Shown here piece by piece: positions 33,544-41,416 of a stretch of 64,000 bases of DNA. Origin of the DNA: 66-474 sp035606235 (GTDB taxonomy: Bacteria > Pseudomonadota > Gammaproteobacteria > Xanthomonadales > Rhodanobacteraceae); assembly GCA_035606235.1 (NCBI GenBank), contig DATNFU010000026.1, forward strand, positions 62,001 through 126,000. The letters are read 5' to 3'. Positions within the stretch are counted from its first letter, which is position 1, and every line of letters starts with the position of its first letter. The notes under the pieces are model-generated. The model made no database searches. It was not told the DNA's origin and was given only the letters and a program-made list of their open reading frames with translations. Made by a program: the position numbers and the translations under genes.

Positions 33544-34533
33544 ATGGACTCATGGACGAGGGCCATGTTGCGCGGCGATTTCGCCGCCGCGTGGAATATC
33601 AGTGATCGCATCCTGCAGCGCCGCGCGCGCGCGGGCGAACGCACGCACGAGTTGCCACGCCATTGGCAGTGGCTGTGGGATGGTCGCGCGCTGACCGGCG
33701 CGCGCGTGCTGGTCCACTGCTATCACGGGCTTGGCGACACCATCCAGTTCGTGCGTCTGCTGCCGCGGCTGCACGAGCGCTGCGCGACGGTCGCGCTGTG
33801 GGCGCAACCGGCCCTGCTCGATCTGCTGCGCGATGCGCCGGGCATCGATCGGCTCGTGGCGCTGCACGACGGCGCGCCCGGCATCGCGCGCGATTGCGAT
33901 GTCGAACTGATGGAGCTGCCGCACATCCTGCGGCTGGTGCCCGACGAAATCCCCGCGCGCGTGCCGTATCTCGGCTCGCAGTTCCCGCGCGCCGGGCGCG
34001 ATCCGCGGCAGCCGCCGCGCATCGGCCTGTGCTGGCGCGCCGGCGACTGGAATGCCGCGCGCTCGGTCCCGGAAAGCGCACTGGCACCGCTGGCGCGCCT
34101 GCGCGGCGTGCAATGGTTCTCGTTGCAATATCCGGCGCTGCCCACACCGTTCCCGATGCGCAATCTCGCCTGCCGCGACCTGCGCGTGTTCGCGCAGCGA
34201 CTGTGCTCGCTCGATCTCGTGATCTCGGTGGACACCCTGAGCGCGCACCTCGCCGGTGCACTCGGGTTGCCGACCTGGACCTTGCTGCCGGCGGATTGTG
34301 ATTGGCGCTGGATGCGCGCTCGCGCCGACTCGCCGTGGTACCCGACGATGCGGCTGATCCGGCAGCCGCAAGTGGGCGGGTGGGAAAACGTGATCGGGCA
34401 AGTTGCTTCGATGCTGAAAATCCACGCGTGGGCATTCCCGCGCGAGCGGGCAGCCGGCGAGCCTGCCAAGGCGCTGGATTCCCGTTTGCGCGGGAATGAC
34501 AAATCAAGGGCAACGGCGGAGTACTCCGCATGA
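33544..34533 (+). CDS. GT9/heptosyltransferase-like glycosyltransferase
   Basis: A 329-residue protein resembling the transferase half of TPR–GT9 fusions. It starts with LRGDFAAAWNISDRIL and HWQWLWDGRALTGARVLVHCYHGLGDTIQFVRLLP, then shows IGLCWRAGDW and LVISVDTLSAHLAGALGLPTWTLLP typical of the GT9 donor side. The TPR part is missing. A 154-bp gap separates it from deoB, so an internal promoter is possible. The last 35 or so residues (…LDSRLRGNDK…) come from an intergenic-type repeat (34429–34499), so the ancestral protein was probably shorter. ATGA overlap with the next gene. Confidence 0.8.
   Translation: MDSWTRAMLRGDFAAAWNISDRILQRRARAGERTHELPRHWQWLWDGRALTGARVLVHCYHGLGDTIQFVRLLPRLHERCATVALWAQPALLDLLRDAPGIDRLVALHDGAPGIARDCDVELMELPHILRLVPDEIPARVPYLGSQFPRAGRDPRQPPRIGLCWRAGDWNAARSVPESALAPLARLRGVQWFSLQYPALPTPFPMRNLACRDLRVFAQRLCSLDLVISVDTLSAHLAGALGLPTWTLLPADCDWRWMRARADSPWYPTMRLIRQPQVGGWENVIGQVASMLKIHAWAFPRERAAGEPAKALDSRLRGNDKSRATAEYSA
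34429..34499. repeat. ATTCCCGCG…CGCGGGAAT dispersed repeat, translated
   Basis: GCATTCCCGCGCGAGCGGG at the left and GGATTCCCGTTTGCGCGGGAATGAC at the right form nested inverted repeats of a common proteobacterial intergenic type. They lie inside the 3' end of the GT9-like gene and encode its tail. Confidence 0.6.
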
Positions 34534-35333
34534 TCGAAGCCGCGCTCGCTGCCGGTGCTCCGATCGGCTCGCCGGTCGCGGTGGTGGTCGCGCATCCGGA
34601 TGACGAGACGCTGGGCTTGGGCGCGCGGCTGGCGCGCCTGCGGCAATTCAAGCTGATCCATCTCACCGACGGCGCGCCTCGCGACATGCGTGACGCGGCC
34701 CGCGAAGGTTTCTCCGATCGCGCCGAATATGCAGCGGCGCGCGCGCATGAACTGGAGCGCGCGCTGCATGCGTTAGGCGCGGAACCGCGCGCGCGGATCG
34801 GCTACGACTGCGTGGATCAGGAGACCGCCGAGCGGCTGGTCGCAGTGGTGCAGCGCCTCTGCGACGACCTCGCCGACACCCGCATTGTGATCACGCATGC
34901 ATATGAACATGGGCATCCGGATCACGATACCTGCGCGTTCGCGGTGCACGCCGCGTGCGCGTTGCTGCGCCGCGTGCAGGGCGAGGCCCCGGCGATCATC
35001 GAGTTCCCCTCCTATCACCTGCGCGATGGCGAGTGGGTGGCCGGCGAATTCTGGAGGGACGCCACGCGCCCGGAACGTACCGCCGTGCTGGACGCCGGCG
35101 AACGCTGCCGCAAGGCGCGCGCGATCGCCTGCTTCCGCAGCCAGCGCGCCACGCTGTCGGCGTTTCCGCTGGAACGAGAACGCTACCGCGCGGCGCCGCT
35201 GTACGACTTCCGCCAACCCGCGCCGCCGCGTCACGCGTTCTACGACACTCTCGGCTGGCGCATCACCAGCGCGCGCTGGCGGCAACGCGCCGCCGAAGCG
35301 CTGCGCGGCTTCTGGCTGGGCGGTGGACTATGA
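34530..35333 (+). CDS. PIG-L family N-acetylglucosaminyl deacetylase
   Basis: A 267-residue zinc deacetylase. The catalytic motif AHPDDE is at residues 21–26 (His22 and Asp25 as metal ligands, Asp24 as base), and the third ligand lies in EHGHPDHDT. Family members remove the acetyl group from GlcNAc attached to inositol (MshB, GPI PIG-L), from lipid-linked sugars or from antibiotics. With an inositol-phosphate synthase and GT4 in the same operon, a GlcNAc-inositol-type substrate is a reasonable guess but unproven. It is ATGA-coupled to the genes before and after. Confidence 0.9.
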   Translation: MIEAALAAGAPIGSPVAVVVAHPDDETLGLGARLARLRQFKLIHLTDGAPRDMRDAAREGFSDRAEYAAARAHELERALHALGAEPRARIGYDCVDQETAERLVAVVQRLCDDLADTRIVITHAYEHGHPDHDTCAFAVHAACALLRRVQGEAPAIIEFPSYHLRDGEWVAGEFWRDATRPERTAVLDAGERCRKARAIACFRSQRATLSAFPLERERYRAAPLYDFRQPAPPRHAFYDTLGWRITSARWRQRAAEALRGFWLGGGL

Positions 35334-36481
35334 GCCTGCGCGTGCTGAGCGTGCCGTTCCCGTTCGTCCCGTTGCGCGCGGATCCGGTCGGCGGCGCCGA
35401 ACAAGTAGCCGGCGCGCTCGACCGCGCGCTGGTTGCGGCGGGTCATCAATCCATCGTGATCGCATGCGAAGGCTCGCAGGTTGCAGGAACGCTGGTGCGC
35501 TTGCCACGCGTCCGCCAGGACGACAACACGCACGCGCGCAATCAGGTACATCGCAACGTGCACACGGCGATCGTGCGGGTATTGGGCGAGCAGCGCATCG
35601 ACGCCGTCCATCTGCACGGCGTGGACTGCGACGGCTATCTGCCACCGCCGGGCGTGCCGACGCTGATCACCCTGCATCTGCCGCTGGCATGGCACGCGGA
35701 TGCGGTGCTGCACCCGCGGCGCCCGCTCACCTGGTTGCAACCGGTGTCGCGTCATCAGGCCCGCAGCGCACCGGAAGGCACGCGCCTGCTCGGCGCGATC
35801 GAAAACGGCGTGCCGGAGAATCCGTTCGCGCTCGCCACGCGCAAGCGCAATATCGCGCTGATACTCGGCCGGATCTGTCCGGAAAAAGGTTTCCATGATG
35901 CAATCGAGGCGGCCAGGCTGGCGCAGATGCCGCTGCTGATCGCGGGCGAGGTATTCGCATGGCCCGCGCATCGACGCTATTTCGACGAACGGATCGCGCC
36001 GCGACTGGATGCACGGGTACGCTTCGTCGGCGTGCTGCGTAAAGCGCGCAAGCTGCGAATGCTTGCCGCCGCGCGCTGCGTGCTGATCCCGAGCTGCGCG
36101 CCGGAAACCTCTTCGCTGGTCGCGATGGAAGCGCTGGCCGCCGGCACACCGGTGATCGCCTATCCGAGCGGCGCGCTGCCCGACATCATAGATCATGGCG
36201 TCACCGGTTATCTGGTGCGGGACGCGCGCGCGATGGCGGAGGCGATGGCGGCGTGCGGACGCATCGACCCGCGCGCCTGCCGTGAAGCCGCGCGAACGCG
36301 TTTTCCGCTGCAACGCATGTGCGACGCCTATCTCGATCTTTATCAACGTCTCGCCGCGCAAGTCGCCGACCACGCGCGGGCAGTGGCCGTGCCGCCGATC
36401 CACACCGCACATGCCGATTTCGCTCAAGCAGGTCGGGACAGCGGTCAGGTCGGCGATCTGGCCTTTCGCACCGACGCATGA
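35330..36481 (+). CDS. GT4-family glycosyltransferase
   Basis: A 383-residue retaining GT-B enzyme. The N-domain begins RVLSVPFPFVPLRADPVGGAEQV with ALVAAGHQSIVIA and a conserved IDAVHLHGVD. The donor site shows LILGRICPEKGFHDAIEAA, then ARCVLIPSCAPETSSLVAMEALAAGTPVIAY with the EX7E-type glutamates. A basic/hydrophilic tail of about 40 residues extends beyond the fold. The ATG overlaps the deacetylase stop. In mycothiol synthesis the equivalent GT4 (MshA) acts just before the PIG-L deacetylase, but the specificity here is not readable. Confidence 0.88.
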   Translation: MSLRVLSVPFPFVPLRADPVGGAEQVAGALDRALVAAGHQSIVIACEGSQVAGTLVRLPRVRQDDNTHARNQVHRNVHTAIVRVLGEQRIDAVHLHGVDCDGYLPPPGVPTLITLHLPLAWHADAVLHPRRPLTWLQPVSRHQARSAPEGTRLLGAIENGVPENPFALATRKRNIALILGRICPEKGFHDAIEAARLAQMPLLIAGEVFAWPAHRRYFDERIAPRLDARVRFVGVLRKARKLRMLAAARCVLIPSCAPETSSLVAMEALAAGTPVIAYPSGALPDIIDHGVTGYLVRDARAMAEAMAACGRIDPRACREAARTRFPLQRMCDAYLDLYQRLAAQVADHARAVAVPPIHTAHADFAQAGRDSGQVGDLAFRTDA

Positions 36482-36508
36482 ACCGACCCGTTTTGAGGAA
36501 CCTCCATC

Positions 36509-37582
36509 ATGTCCACGCCTTCTCCCCTGACTCTGCCGCCCGTCGCACCCGCCGCCGCGCGTCATATCGAAGTGCTCGGTTCGCTTTCCGAACTCACCGC
36601 ACTGCGCGCCGAGTGGTGGACGTTGTGGCACTCGCTGCCGGACGCCACGCCGTTTCTGTCGCCTACCTGGATCCTGTGCTGGGCCCGGCATTACGCGCCC
36701 GACCGCACCCGCGCGATTGCGGTGCGCGAGCATGGCACGCTGGTCGCGCTGCTGCCGTTCTTCAGCTGGCGCGGCACATTGCTTCTGGCCGGTACCGGGC
36801 CCTCCGATTGCGGCGACGCCCTGATTGCGCCCGGCCGCGAGCAACTGGGCGAGGACCTGCTGCATTCGCTGGTTGCCGCGGCCGAAGCGCTGGGTTGCGC
36901 GAAGATCGATTTGCAGCAGTTGCCTCCGCACTCGTCACTGCTGCGCGCCCGCACGCCGCAGGGTTGGCACAGCCGGGTGCGCGACGGCGACCTCTGCACC
37001 GTCGCGCGCGCGCGCGGCGAACAGGGACTCGGCTGCATCAATGGCAAGACCCGCCGCAACCTGCGGCTGGCGCAACGCAACCTGTGCCGCGAAGGCGAAG
37101 TGGTCCTCGGCCCGCTGCCGAAGGCCGAATGGCGCGGTGCGGCGCGGACGCTGGAGTGGCTGCACGGCCGGCGCTGGCGCGAACGCGGAGAGCCCGGCAA
37201 GCTGTCCGACCCCTTGATGTGCGCGTTCATGCGCTCGCTGATTCCCGATCTCGGCGAAGCGGGCCTGCTGCGGTTCTGCCGGCTGAAGTGCGACAACCGC
37301 CCGCTCGCCGCCGCTCTGGTGATGCACAGCGGCAATGCCGCGCACTTCTACCTCACCGGCTTTGATCCGGTGTGGTCGCGCTTCAGCCCGGGCCTGCTGA
37401 CCATCGTCGCGGCGATGCGCAATGCAAGCGGAGAAGGCGTGCAGGAGTTTCATTTCCTGCGCGGACGCGAGGCTTACAAATATCGTCTGGGCGCGGAAGA
37501 TCGCCCGATGTTCTGCCGCGCGCTGCTGCGTCGCGGCCACGCCGTCGCGCCGGTCGCAACGGGCACGGATGGCGCGGTATAG
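36509..37582 (+). CDS. CelD/FemAB-type GNAT acyltransferase
   Basis: A 357-residue protein of the CelD/BcsL-like group of GNAT-fold acyltransferases linked to polysaccharide modification. Landmarks are LRAEWWTLWHSLPDATPFLSPTW, VALLPFFSWRGTLLLAGTGPSDCGD, KTRRNLRLAQRNLCREGE, FCRLKCDNRPLAAALVMH and the acyl-CoA-site strand YLTGFDPVWSRFSPGLL followed by FHFLRGREAYKYRLGA. It is probably cytoplasmic and acylates a sugar or lipid-linked intermediate. It follows the GT4 gene by 27 bp with a GAGGA Shine-Dalgarno. Confidence 0.82.
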   Translation: MSTPSPLTLPPVAPAAARHIEVLGSLSELTALRAEWWTLWHSLPDATPFLSPTWILCWARHYAPDRTRAIAVREHGTLVALLPFFSWRGTLLLAGTGPSDCGDALIAPGREQLGEDLLHSLVAAAEALGCAKIDLQQLPPHSSLLRARTPQGWHSRVRDGDLCTVARARGEQGLGCINGKTRRNLRLAQRNLCREGEVVLGPLPKAEWRGAARTLEWLHGRRWRERGEPGKLSDPLMCAFMRSLIPDLGEAGLLRFCRLKCDNRPLAAALVMHSGNAAHFYLTGFDPVWSRFSPGLLTIVAAMRNASGEGVQEFHFLRGREAYKYRLGAEDRPMFCRALLRRGHAVAPVATGTDGAV

Positions 37583-37587
37583 GGCGA

Positions 37588-38979
37588 GTGGATTTCCTCA
37601 GTCTGCTGTTGGGAAAGCGTCAGCGCGCGGCGCGCAAGATCACCGCATTCGAAGGCGTGCCGGCGATGGGACTGGATGCGCTTGCGTCCATCGCCTACGG
37701 TCCGGAAGCCGCGCTGCTGGCACTCGCGTCGTCGGGCGCGGCGGCGGCGATGTACGCGCGCTGGCTGATCGCGGCGGTACTGGTGCTGCTGGCCTTGTTG
37801 TACGTCACTTATCGACAAACCATCGGCGCTTACCCCGACAACGGCGGCGCGTACGCGCTGACGCGCAGAAACCTGGGTGAACCGGCCAGCCTGCTCGCCG
37901 CGAGCGCACTGCTGATCGATTACGTGCTGAACGCCGCGGTCGGCATCTCGGCGGGCGTCGGCGCGCTGATCTCGGTGCTGCCGGTGCTGCACGCCTACAC
38001 GCTCTCTCTGTGCCTGGCGGTATTGGTGCTGCTGACGCTGCTCAACCTGCGCGGCGCGATGTTTTCCGGGCGCACGCTGGCATTGCCGACCTACGCGTTC
38101 GTCGGCTGCTTCGTGATCATCATTGCGTTCGGCTTGTACCACGCGGTCGCGGCCGGCGGCCATCCGCACGCGCTGGTCGCGCCGCATGCGGGCATCGCCG
38201 GGGCGCACCCGGCGAATTGGTGGCTGCTGCTGCGCGCATTCGCGGTGGCCTGCACCGCCACCACCGGCGTGGAAGCGGTCAGCAACGGCATCGGCGCGTT
38301 TCGTGATCCGGTACAGCGTTACGGACGGCGCACCCTGACCCTGATCGTCGCGGCGCTGGCCCTGTTGCTGGCCGGCGTGGGCTGGCTGCTCCCGGTTTAT
38401 CACATCACCGCGATGGATCAGGCGCAGCCAGGTTATCGCAGCGTTCTGGCGCAACTTGCCGCAGCGGTCAGCGGACAGGGCGTGTTCTATTTCTTGGCGA
38501 TGACCGTGCTGTTGTGCGTGCTGATGCTGTCGGCCAATACCAGCTTCGTGGCGCTGCCGCGGCTATGTCGCAGCATCGCCGAAGACGGTTATCTGCCGAA
38601 AAACTTCGTGGCTTCTGGCAATCGCTTCGGCATGCTGGTGCTGGCGACCTGCGCGGCGGTGCTGCTGCTCGCCTTCGGCGGCATTACGCAGCGTCTGGTC
38701 CCGCTGTTCACCATCGGCGTACTGCTCGGCTTCACGCTGTCGCAACTCTCGCTGAGCCTGCATTGGCGCCGCGCGCTTCGCCAGCAAGGCGACTGGAGCA
38801 CGCCCGCCGGCTTGCGGCTGCGCTTGGCCATCAATGCCTTCGGTGCGCTGGTGACCGCGGTCGTGATCGCGGTGGCACTGGTGTCGCAATTCAGCGAAGG
38901 CGCGTGGATCGCGCTGGTCGCGGTGCCCGGCGCGATGGCGCTGATGATGATGTTCCGGCGTCGCGCGCAGCGCGGTTGA
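37588..38979 (+). CDS. APC-superfamily amino-acid/polyamine permease
   Basis: A 463-residue inner-membrane protein with about twelve hydrophobic helices. The APC signature is ITAFEGVPAMGLDALASIAYGPEAAL in helix 1, with PDNGGAYALTRRNLG and TTGVEAVSNGIGAFRDP later. It starts at a GTG five bases after the preceding stop, so it is the last gene of the left operon. The transported substrate is unknown. Some relatives are annotated as amino-acid or K+ permeases, and no link to glycan export can be read from the sequence. Confidence 0.85.
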   Translation: MDFLSLLLGKRQRAARKITAFEGVPAMGLDALASIAYGPEAALLALASSGAAAAMYARWLIAAVLVLLALLYVTYRQTIGAYPDNGGAYALTRRNLGEPASLLAASALLIDYVLNAAVGISAGVGALISVLPVLHAYTLSLCLAVLVLLTLLNLRGAMFSGRTLALPTYAFVGCFVIIIAFGLYHAVAAGGHPHALVAPHAGIAGAHPANWWLLLRAFAVACTATTGVEAVSNGIGAFRDPVQRYGRRTLTLIVAALALLLAGVGWLLPVYHITAMDQAQPGYRSVLAQLAAAVSGQGVFYFLAMTVLLCVLMLSANTSFVALPRLCRSIAEDGYLPKNFVASGNRFGMLVLATCAAVLLLAFGGITQRLVPLFTIGVLLGFTLSQLSLSLHWRRALRQQGDWSTPAGLRLRLAINAFGALVTAVVIAVALVSQFSEGAWIALVAVPGAMALMMMFRRRAQRG

Positions 38980-39008
38980 TATCAGCCTCGTCGGGGCGCG
39001 CAAACCCG

Positions 39009-39434
39009 TTACGCCGCCAGCGTCGCGCCGCCCGTGCGTACCGTCATCGCCTGCTGCACGCGCCGCCAGGCTTGCGCGCAGCGTGCTTCCGCCAGCACCA
39101 CGCATTCGCGTGCAATGGCCTCGGCGGCGGTAAGGTCGCCGTTGCGCAGCGCCAGCTCCATCGCCTCCAGCAGGCAGTCCCCCCCGGCCGCGCGCGGCTC
39201 CGAAGTGGCCGCGGACGCGACGCCAAGTTCCCCGAGCATGTGTGCCAGCATCGCCGCGCGCGCGCGCGCCTCCGCGATGCACGCGCGCCAGTCACTGCGC
39301 AAACCGGCGTCCTGCGCGCATTCCAGCGCTTTCAGCACGTGACGCATGCGGGTCAGTTCCGCGGCGTAGGCCAGTTCCAGAAGTTCGGTAATGCGGGCGG
39401 CATGTGGCAGGGGACGATCGCTGCGGTTGAACAT
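39009..39434 (-). CDS. hypothetical helical protein
   Basis: A 141-residue, almost wholly alpha-helical and Ala/Arg/Glu-rich protein (ITELLELAYAAELTRMRHVLKALE, AEARARAAMLAHMLGELGV, AEAIARECVVLAEARCAQAWRRV). It may fold as a ferritin- or hemerythrin-like four-helix bundle, but no clear metal-ligand set is present. A GGAG sits about nine bases before the ATG, which supports translation. It is convergent with the end of the APC permease gene at 29 bp and lies between the two glycan operons. I do not recognise the family. Confidence 0.55.
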   Translation of the reverse strand: MFNRSDRPLPHAARITELLELAYAAELTRMRHVLKALECAQDAGLRSDWRACIAEARARAAMLAHMLGELGVASAATSEPRAAGGDCLLEAMELALRNGDLTAAEAIARECVVLAEARCAQAWRRVQQAMTVRTGGATLAA

Positions 39435-39933
39435 CCATGTACTCCAGATTTGCGAGCAATCCAGATTGCAGTATCCATGCCGCCGCCGAGACCAACGCCT
39501 TGCGTGCGCGCTGCGGGCGCGGCAGGTATTACTTTCCTCGCGATGCGAAAAGCTTTGCCCTCGCGCGTGTCGTCGTCAGCACCACGCGCTCGTCACAATC
39601 GCGTGGGAATGCGGCTGCGATTGCCGCGCAGATGTGCCAGCCTGCTGGCACGAGCTGTGCTGAATCGTGCGCGGAACCTCGCGTTCCTCAAGCCACGGAC
39701 GGCAGTGATGCATGCAGCACGCGCGCCTTTTCGTGCTCATGCAGGAAGCTCTGATAGCCCACGGATGGACTGTCAGGGCTTCCACCCGGGGCAAGATCGG
39801 TGTGACGTGATTCCCGTCGCGTTATCACGTCCGCCGTTCGCGTCGACGCATTGCTGCACAAAGCTTGCTCGTTCCCTTCACTCACGGGAGCTGAAAATCG
39901 GCGGCGTGATCCGTTGCCGCAAGGACCCTTTGC
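39435..39933. other. 499-bp non-coding gap between the two convergent operons
   Basis: No convincing gene. It contains a perfect GTGCCAG-N4-CTGGCAC hairpin (39634–39651) whose right arm begins a sigma-54-like TGGCAC-GAGCT-GTGCT (one -12 mismatch) and other small palindromes. Short open frames here lack family resemblance and ribosome-binding sites. Confidence 0.4.
39634..39651. repeat. perfect 7-bp inverted repeat GTGCCAG/CTGGCAC
   Basis: Arms at 39634–39640 and 39645–39651 with a 4-base loop, in the middle of the gap between the operons. It could be an operator or a stem of an untranslated RNA. Its right arm overlaps a weak sigma-54 box. Confidence 0.4.
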
Positions 39934-40263
39934 ATGATGAATAACTGGATTCCCACTGCCCTGGCGCTGCCCGAAGAGGGCGCGCCGGTGCAGTTCAGTT
40001 TCAACGAGCGCGCGCTGGTGTTGCATGGCGTGTTCAGGTTGGGCGCGTTCACCTCGCGCTGGTCGCGTTACCTGCCGGCCGAAATCAACTCGTGGCGCAA
40101 GCTCGAAGCGGGCGCACGGCAATTCGACGGCGACGGCCTGCGCATCGATGGTGCGGCGATCGAATACGATCACGAGGACGATCTGCATGGCTTGCCGGCC
40201 GCGTTCGCTCCGACCTGGTCGGAGCGGCCGGCGCGGGAAGCGCTGCGATCCGGCCGTCTTTAG
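39934..40263 (+). CDS. hypothetical protein
   Basis: A 109-residue soluble protein starting MMNNWIPTALALPEEGAPVQF, reminiscent of DUF551-like WIP…LPE openings. It has a beta-rich core (ALVLHGVFRLGAFTSRWSRYL) and an acidic IEYDHEDDLHG near the end. No function can be assigned. Weak GCAAGGA lies before the ATG. Its stop codon overlaps the stop codon of the convergent methyltransferase (TTAG), so the two 3' ends are fused. Confidence 0.65.
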   Translation: MMNNWIPTALALPEEGAPVQFSFNERALVLHGVFRLGAFTSRWSRYLPAEINSWRKLEAGARQFDGDGLRIDGAAIEYDHEDDLHGLPAAFAPTWSERPAREALRSGRL

Positions 40264-41078
40264 CCGTCGCCGCGGCCGGACTTGTCGCGCAGGCCTCGAC
40301 CCGTGGCCGCGCACAGTTCCGTTTCGATCATTTCGTTGATCTCGGGATCGCCTGTCGTCGGCTCGCATCGATAGCACTCGTGCGCGATTCGGGCGCGCAC
40401 CTTGAAACCGCTGGCGCGCAGCATCGCTTCCACGCAGGCATGATTGGGCGCCCACCAGTTGGTCGGATCGCCGGCCAGGCGATGCTCGATGAACGCCATC
40501 TTGGGCCAACCCGGCTCGAGCATCGCGTCACGTTGGTCCAGCGGGAATTCGCGCGCGACCGGCGCGACCTCCTCGCCCGGCATGGTCAGCGTCTGCAGGA
40601 TCAGCATGCGCGTGGTTTTGCGACGAACGATATCCAGCGCCAGCAGCGGGTGGCGCAGGTGATACAGCACACCCATGAACCAGACCAGGTCATAGCGCGT
40701 GTCCTCGCGCATCAGGTCGTAGATCTGCATCTGGCGAAACTCGATGCGATCGGCGCAACCGAACTGCTCCGCCGCCCAGCGCGCCTGGCGCAGGTAATGC
40801 GGATCCATGTCGATGCCGGTCACCCGCGCGCCGCGCCCGGCCAGTTCGAAACTGTAGAAGCCGGCGTTGCAGCCGATGTCCAGCACGCGCCATCCGCCGA
40901 GGTCAGCCGGAACATGCGGCGCGATCTCGCGCCACTTGAACGCCGGGAAATCACCGAGCGGGTGGTCGGGGCAGGTTTGCACGCCTTGCGGCAAATGCAG
41001 ATTGTGGAACCACGGCCCAAGTTCCGCGATCTGTTCGTGCAGCGAACGCATGCCCGCATCGGTGGCAAGCGCCGCCAC
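40260..41078 (-). CDS. SAM-dependent methyltransferase, TIGR04290-like
   Basis: A 272-residue class I methyltransferase. Its opening IAELGPWFHNLHLPQGVQT and DHPLGDFPAFKW are characteristic of the TIGR04290 group found with glycosyltransferases. The SAM site is VLDIGCNAGFYSFELAGRGA, followed by VTGIDMDPHYLRQA and VLYHLRHPLLAL. It probably methylates a sugar or a glycan end. GTG 41078 is chosen because it overlaps the previous stop as TAGTG; ATG 41051 is the alternative and would remove nine residues. It is the last gene of the right operon and ends in a four-base convergent overlap with the hypothetical gene. Confidence 0.87.
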   Translation of the reverse strand: MAALATDAGMRSLHEQIAELGPWFHNLHLPQGVQTCPDHPLGDFPAFKWREIAPHVPADLGGWRVLDIGCNAGFYSFELAGRGARVTGIDMDPHYLRQARWAAEQFGCADRIEFRQMQIYDLMREDTRYDLVWFMGVLYHLRHPLLALDIVRRKTTRMLILQTLTMPGEEVAPVAREFPLDQRDAMLEPGWPKMAFIEHRLAGDPTNWWAPNHACVEAMLRASGFKVRARIAHECYRCEPTTGDPEINEMIETELCAATGRGLRDKSGRGDG

Positions 41079-41416
41079 TAGTGGCGGGTCCCGGGATGCC
41101 GGCCGTGGTCGCGTCCATGATCGCGTCCGTGCCTGGGCTCGCCGCGCTGGACAAGTTTGAAGAAGCGGCTCTCGCCACCGTCCGCGGTGCGGTCCTGGTA
41201 GAGAAAGGCCAGGTGTTCTTCCTCGAACTTGTCGAAGAATTCGTCCCACTCGATGGTTTCCAGATTCTCGTCGTCGCTGAAGGCAATCCGCAACACGCCG
41301 GCTTCCTCATTGTCCTCGGTGCCGCGCACGCTGGCCGGCCGGCCGCCGCGCGCCTCGGCCCAAGTGCGGATCTCGTCATGATTGGTGGTTTGTCTGGCTT
41401 CATGCCGCGCTGTCAT
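41078..41416 (-). CDS. small conserved protein, often labelled 1,4-alpha-glucan-branching-like
   Basis: A 112-residue acidic protein. Its core is TTNHDEIRTWAEARGGRPASV followed by GVLRIAF, LETIEWDEFFDKFEEEHLAFLYQ and FFKLVQR. This matches a family of about 100 residues annotated in some genomes as a branching-enzyme domain, but it has no glycosidase motif and no known activity; a small binding or chaperone-like role is as likely. The C-terminus carries the repeat HGRDHGRDHGRH, possibly metal binding. The ATG lies inside the preceding CgeB-like gene (17-bp overlap), and its TAG shares a base with the next GTG start. Confidence 0.75.
   Translation of the reverse strand: MTARHEARQTTNHDEIRTWAEARGGRPASVRGTEDNEEAGVLRIAFSDDENLETIEWDEFFDKFEEEHLAFLYQDRTADGGESRFFKLVQRGEPRHGRDHGRDHGRHPGTRH

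Noticed and set aside
27599..37582. Complete mycothiol pathway
   Set aside because: No MshC cysteine ligase is present and the operon contains many more glycosyltransferases than mycothiol requires; only a partial analogy is kept as a finding.
39437..39754. 105-codon plus-strand frame in the gap between the operons
   Set aside because: Cys/Ser/Arg-rich composition, no ribosome-binding site and no resemblance to any family.
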